Assembly (NCBI GenBank): GCA_002297415.1
Contig: DBKZ01000087.1
Coordinates: forward strand, 8,489-14,140
Reading direction: 5' to 3'
DNA length: 5,652 nt
Source of the DNA: Ruminococcaceae bacterium UBA737
Lineage (GTDB): Bacteria > Bacillota > Clostridia > Oscillospirales > Acutalibacteraceae
The notes beneath the pieces were generated by a model. It saw nothing but the letters and a program-made list of their open reading frames with translations. It was not told the DNA's origin and ran no database searches. The translations under genes were made by a program, and so were the position numbers. Shown piece after piece: positions 4,906 through 5,652 of this stretch (positions are counted from its first letter, which is position 1; every line of letters begins with the position of its first letter).

Positions 4906-5124
4906 ATGACAAAAAGAGAAAAAAGAGTTATCGCCGCGTTTTTAAACTGCGTTAAATCGGGAGAATATTCTCTTGATTACGCAATCATTCTCATTGAAGA
5001 CTCCCAGCGCTTCGGCTGGCTCAGCGAGACGGCTAAAAACGCTTTCTATGAGTCCGTTCCAGATACCGACGGCGAAGAGGAAACGGAAAACGGGGACGAT
5101 ATGCAGATGCAACTCGCACTGTAA
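4906..5124 (+). CDS. Small protein of unknown function, acidic tail
   Basis: This 72-residue protein is not recognised. Residues 1-48 look like two or three amphipathic helices (KREKRVIAAFLNCVKSG, then LDYAIILIEDSQRFGWLS), with a single Cys15. Residues 52-65 are strongly acidic (DTDGEEETENGDD), followed by a short MQMQLAL end. No signal peptide or clear membrane span is present, so it does not look like a holin even though a lysin-like gene follows 29 bp downstream. The ribosome binding site is purine-rich but weak (AAGAAAGAAG, about 4887-4896). Codon use fits a real gene, and the reading frame fills the space between the promoter and the next gene. An acidic tail could mimic DNA or bind a partner, but nothing in the sequence settles this. 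Confidence 0.65.
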   Translation: MTKREKRVIAAFLNCVKSGEYSLDYAIILIEDSQRFGWLSETAKNAFYESVPDTDGEEETENGDDMQMQLAL

Positions 5125-5139
5125 ATCATAGTATATAAC

Positions 5140-5147
5140 GGGAGGAG
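5140..5147 (+). promoter_or_regulatory. Ribosome binding site of the M23 peptidase gene
   Basis: GGGAGGAG ends 6 nt before the ATG at 5154. It is the strongest such site in the window and fixes the start of a protein that otherwise lacks a signal peptide. Confidence 0.8.
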
Positions 5148-5153
5148 AACATT

Positions 5154-5652
5154 ATGTCAAGAATTTTAAAAACCGGCGAATGCCGGATAACACAAGGATA
5201 TTCGTCCGCTCATACGGCGGTCGATGTAGTAAAAGCGCCGTCTATGACCGACCATATCACGGCGCACACCGCGGGCAAGGTCGTTTTCTGCCAGACGGGT
5301 TTTAAAAACAACAAGGGCTCTAAGGGAAACGCATCTTACGGAAACTGCGTTAAATTACAGCATGACGGCGGCTATTTTACGCTTTACGCACATCTTGCGA
5401 GCGTTGATGTTAAGCTCGGGGACAGCGTTTCTCAGGGCGCGATAATCGGCTATATGGGCGATTCGGGAAACGCCTACGGCGCACATCTTCATTTCGAAGT
5501 TATAAGGGGCTCTTCAAGAATTGACCCGACGCCGTTTATAAATGCCGACCTTCCTATAGCAAAGCCTGCTTCGGCACCTGTCAGCAACGAAACAAAATCG
5601 GTAGACGTTTTGGCGCACGAGGTTATAAGAGGAGACTGGGGCAACGGTCAGG
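5154..5652 (+). CDS. M23 (LytM-type) peptidase, Cpl-7-like domain, truncated by window
   Basis: The first 166 residues of a peptidoglycan hydrolase are present; the gene runs off the window. Residues 8-130 form an M23 metallopeptidase domain. The zinc ligands are His20 and Asp24 (HTAVD) and the second His of HLH (His113), with His80 (YAHL) as the catalytic histidine. The glycine-rich GYMGDSGNAYG (99-109) precedes HLHFE. Enzymes of this family cut peptide cross-bridges or stem peptides of the wall. A short linker (131-147) leads into SVDVLAHEVIRGDWGNGQ (149-166), which matches the start of a CW_7 (Cpl-7) wall-binding repeat. There is no signal peptide, as is usual for phage endolysins that rely on a holin, so a prophage or defective-phage origin is plausible. 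Bases from about 5150 onward look richer in G and C than the replication operon. Confidence 0.88.
   Translation, partial: MSRILKTGECRITQGYSSAHTAVDVVKAPSMTDHITAHTAGKVVFCQTGFKNNKGSKGNASYGNCVKLQHDGGYFTLYAHLASVDVKLGDSVSQGAIIGYMGDSGNAYGAHLHFEVIRGSSRIDPTPFINADLPIAKPASAPVSNETKSVDVLAHEVIRGDWGNGQ

Overview
The window looks like chromosomal DNA from a low-GC Gram-positive anaerobe of the Clostridia, probably a gut-type Oscillospirales or related lineage. This rests on AT-rich genes with strong AGGAG-type ribosome binding sites, near-consensus sigma-A promoters, a DnaD plus DnaI-type helicase-loader gene pair, an (S/P)PxTG-type sortase substrate, and palindromic intergenic repeats of a style common in these genomes. 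No species can be named from the sequence alone.

Layout. Positions 1-335 hold no credible gene and form a run of short perfect hairpins that looks like a dispersed palindromic repeat, including a MITE-like unit at about 141-309. A minus-strand gene (382-1569) encodes a secreted, Tyr/Asp-rich surface protein ending in an SPKTG sorting signal. It faces away from a small XRE-family repressor gene on the plus strand (1853-2170). Between them a minus-strand promoter with consensus -35 and -10 hexamers (TTGACA, 17 bp, TATAAT) lies inside a palindromic repeat pair, suggesting that the repressor controls the surface protein and itself.

The stretch 2171-2632 is scar tissue. It holds a frameshifted C-terminal remnant of an IS3-family transposase, then a second copy of the 3' end of the neighbouring tRNA-Arg gene together with its terminator hairpin, then about 93 bp of GC-rich hairpins. 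The intact tRNA-Arg(ACG) gene is on the minus strand at 2632-2708 with its own promoter. The partial tRNA copy is what an integrase-type attachment site would leave behind.

From 2828 the plus strand carries a clean replication operon: promoter, a DnaD-domain primosome protein (2889-3800), a DnaI/DnaC-type AAA+ helicase loader (3813-4769), and a strong intrinsic terminator (4793-4827). After the terminator comes a second unit: an unrecognised 72-residue acidic-tailed protein (4906-5124), then an M23 (LytM-type) peptidase without a signal peptide, which enters a Cpl-7-like wall-binding repeat where the window ends (5154 onward). The last gene resembles a phage-type endolysin.

The replication pair is the core content. 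The surface protein/XRE pair, the IS remnant, the tRNA scar and the lysin-like gene are the accessory content.
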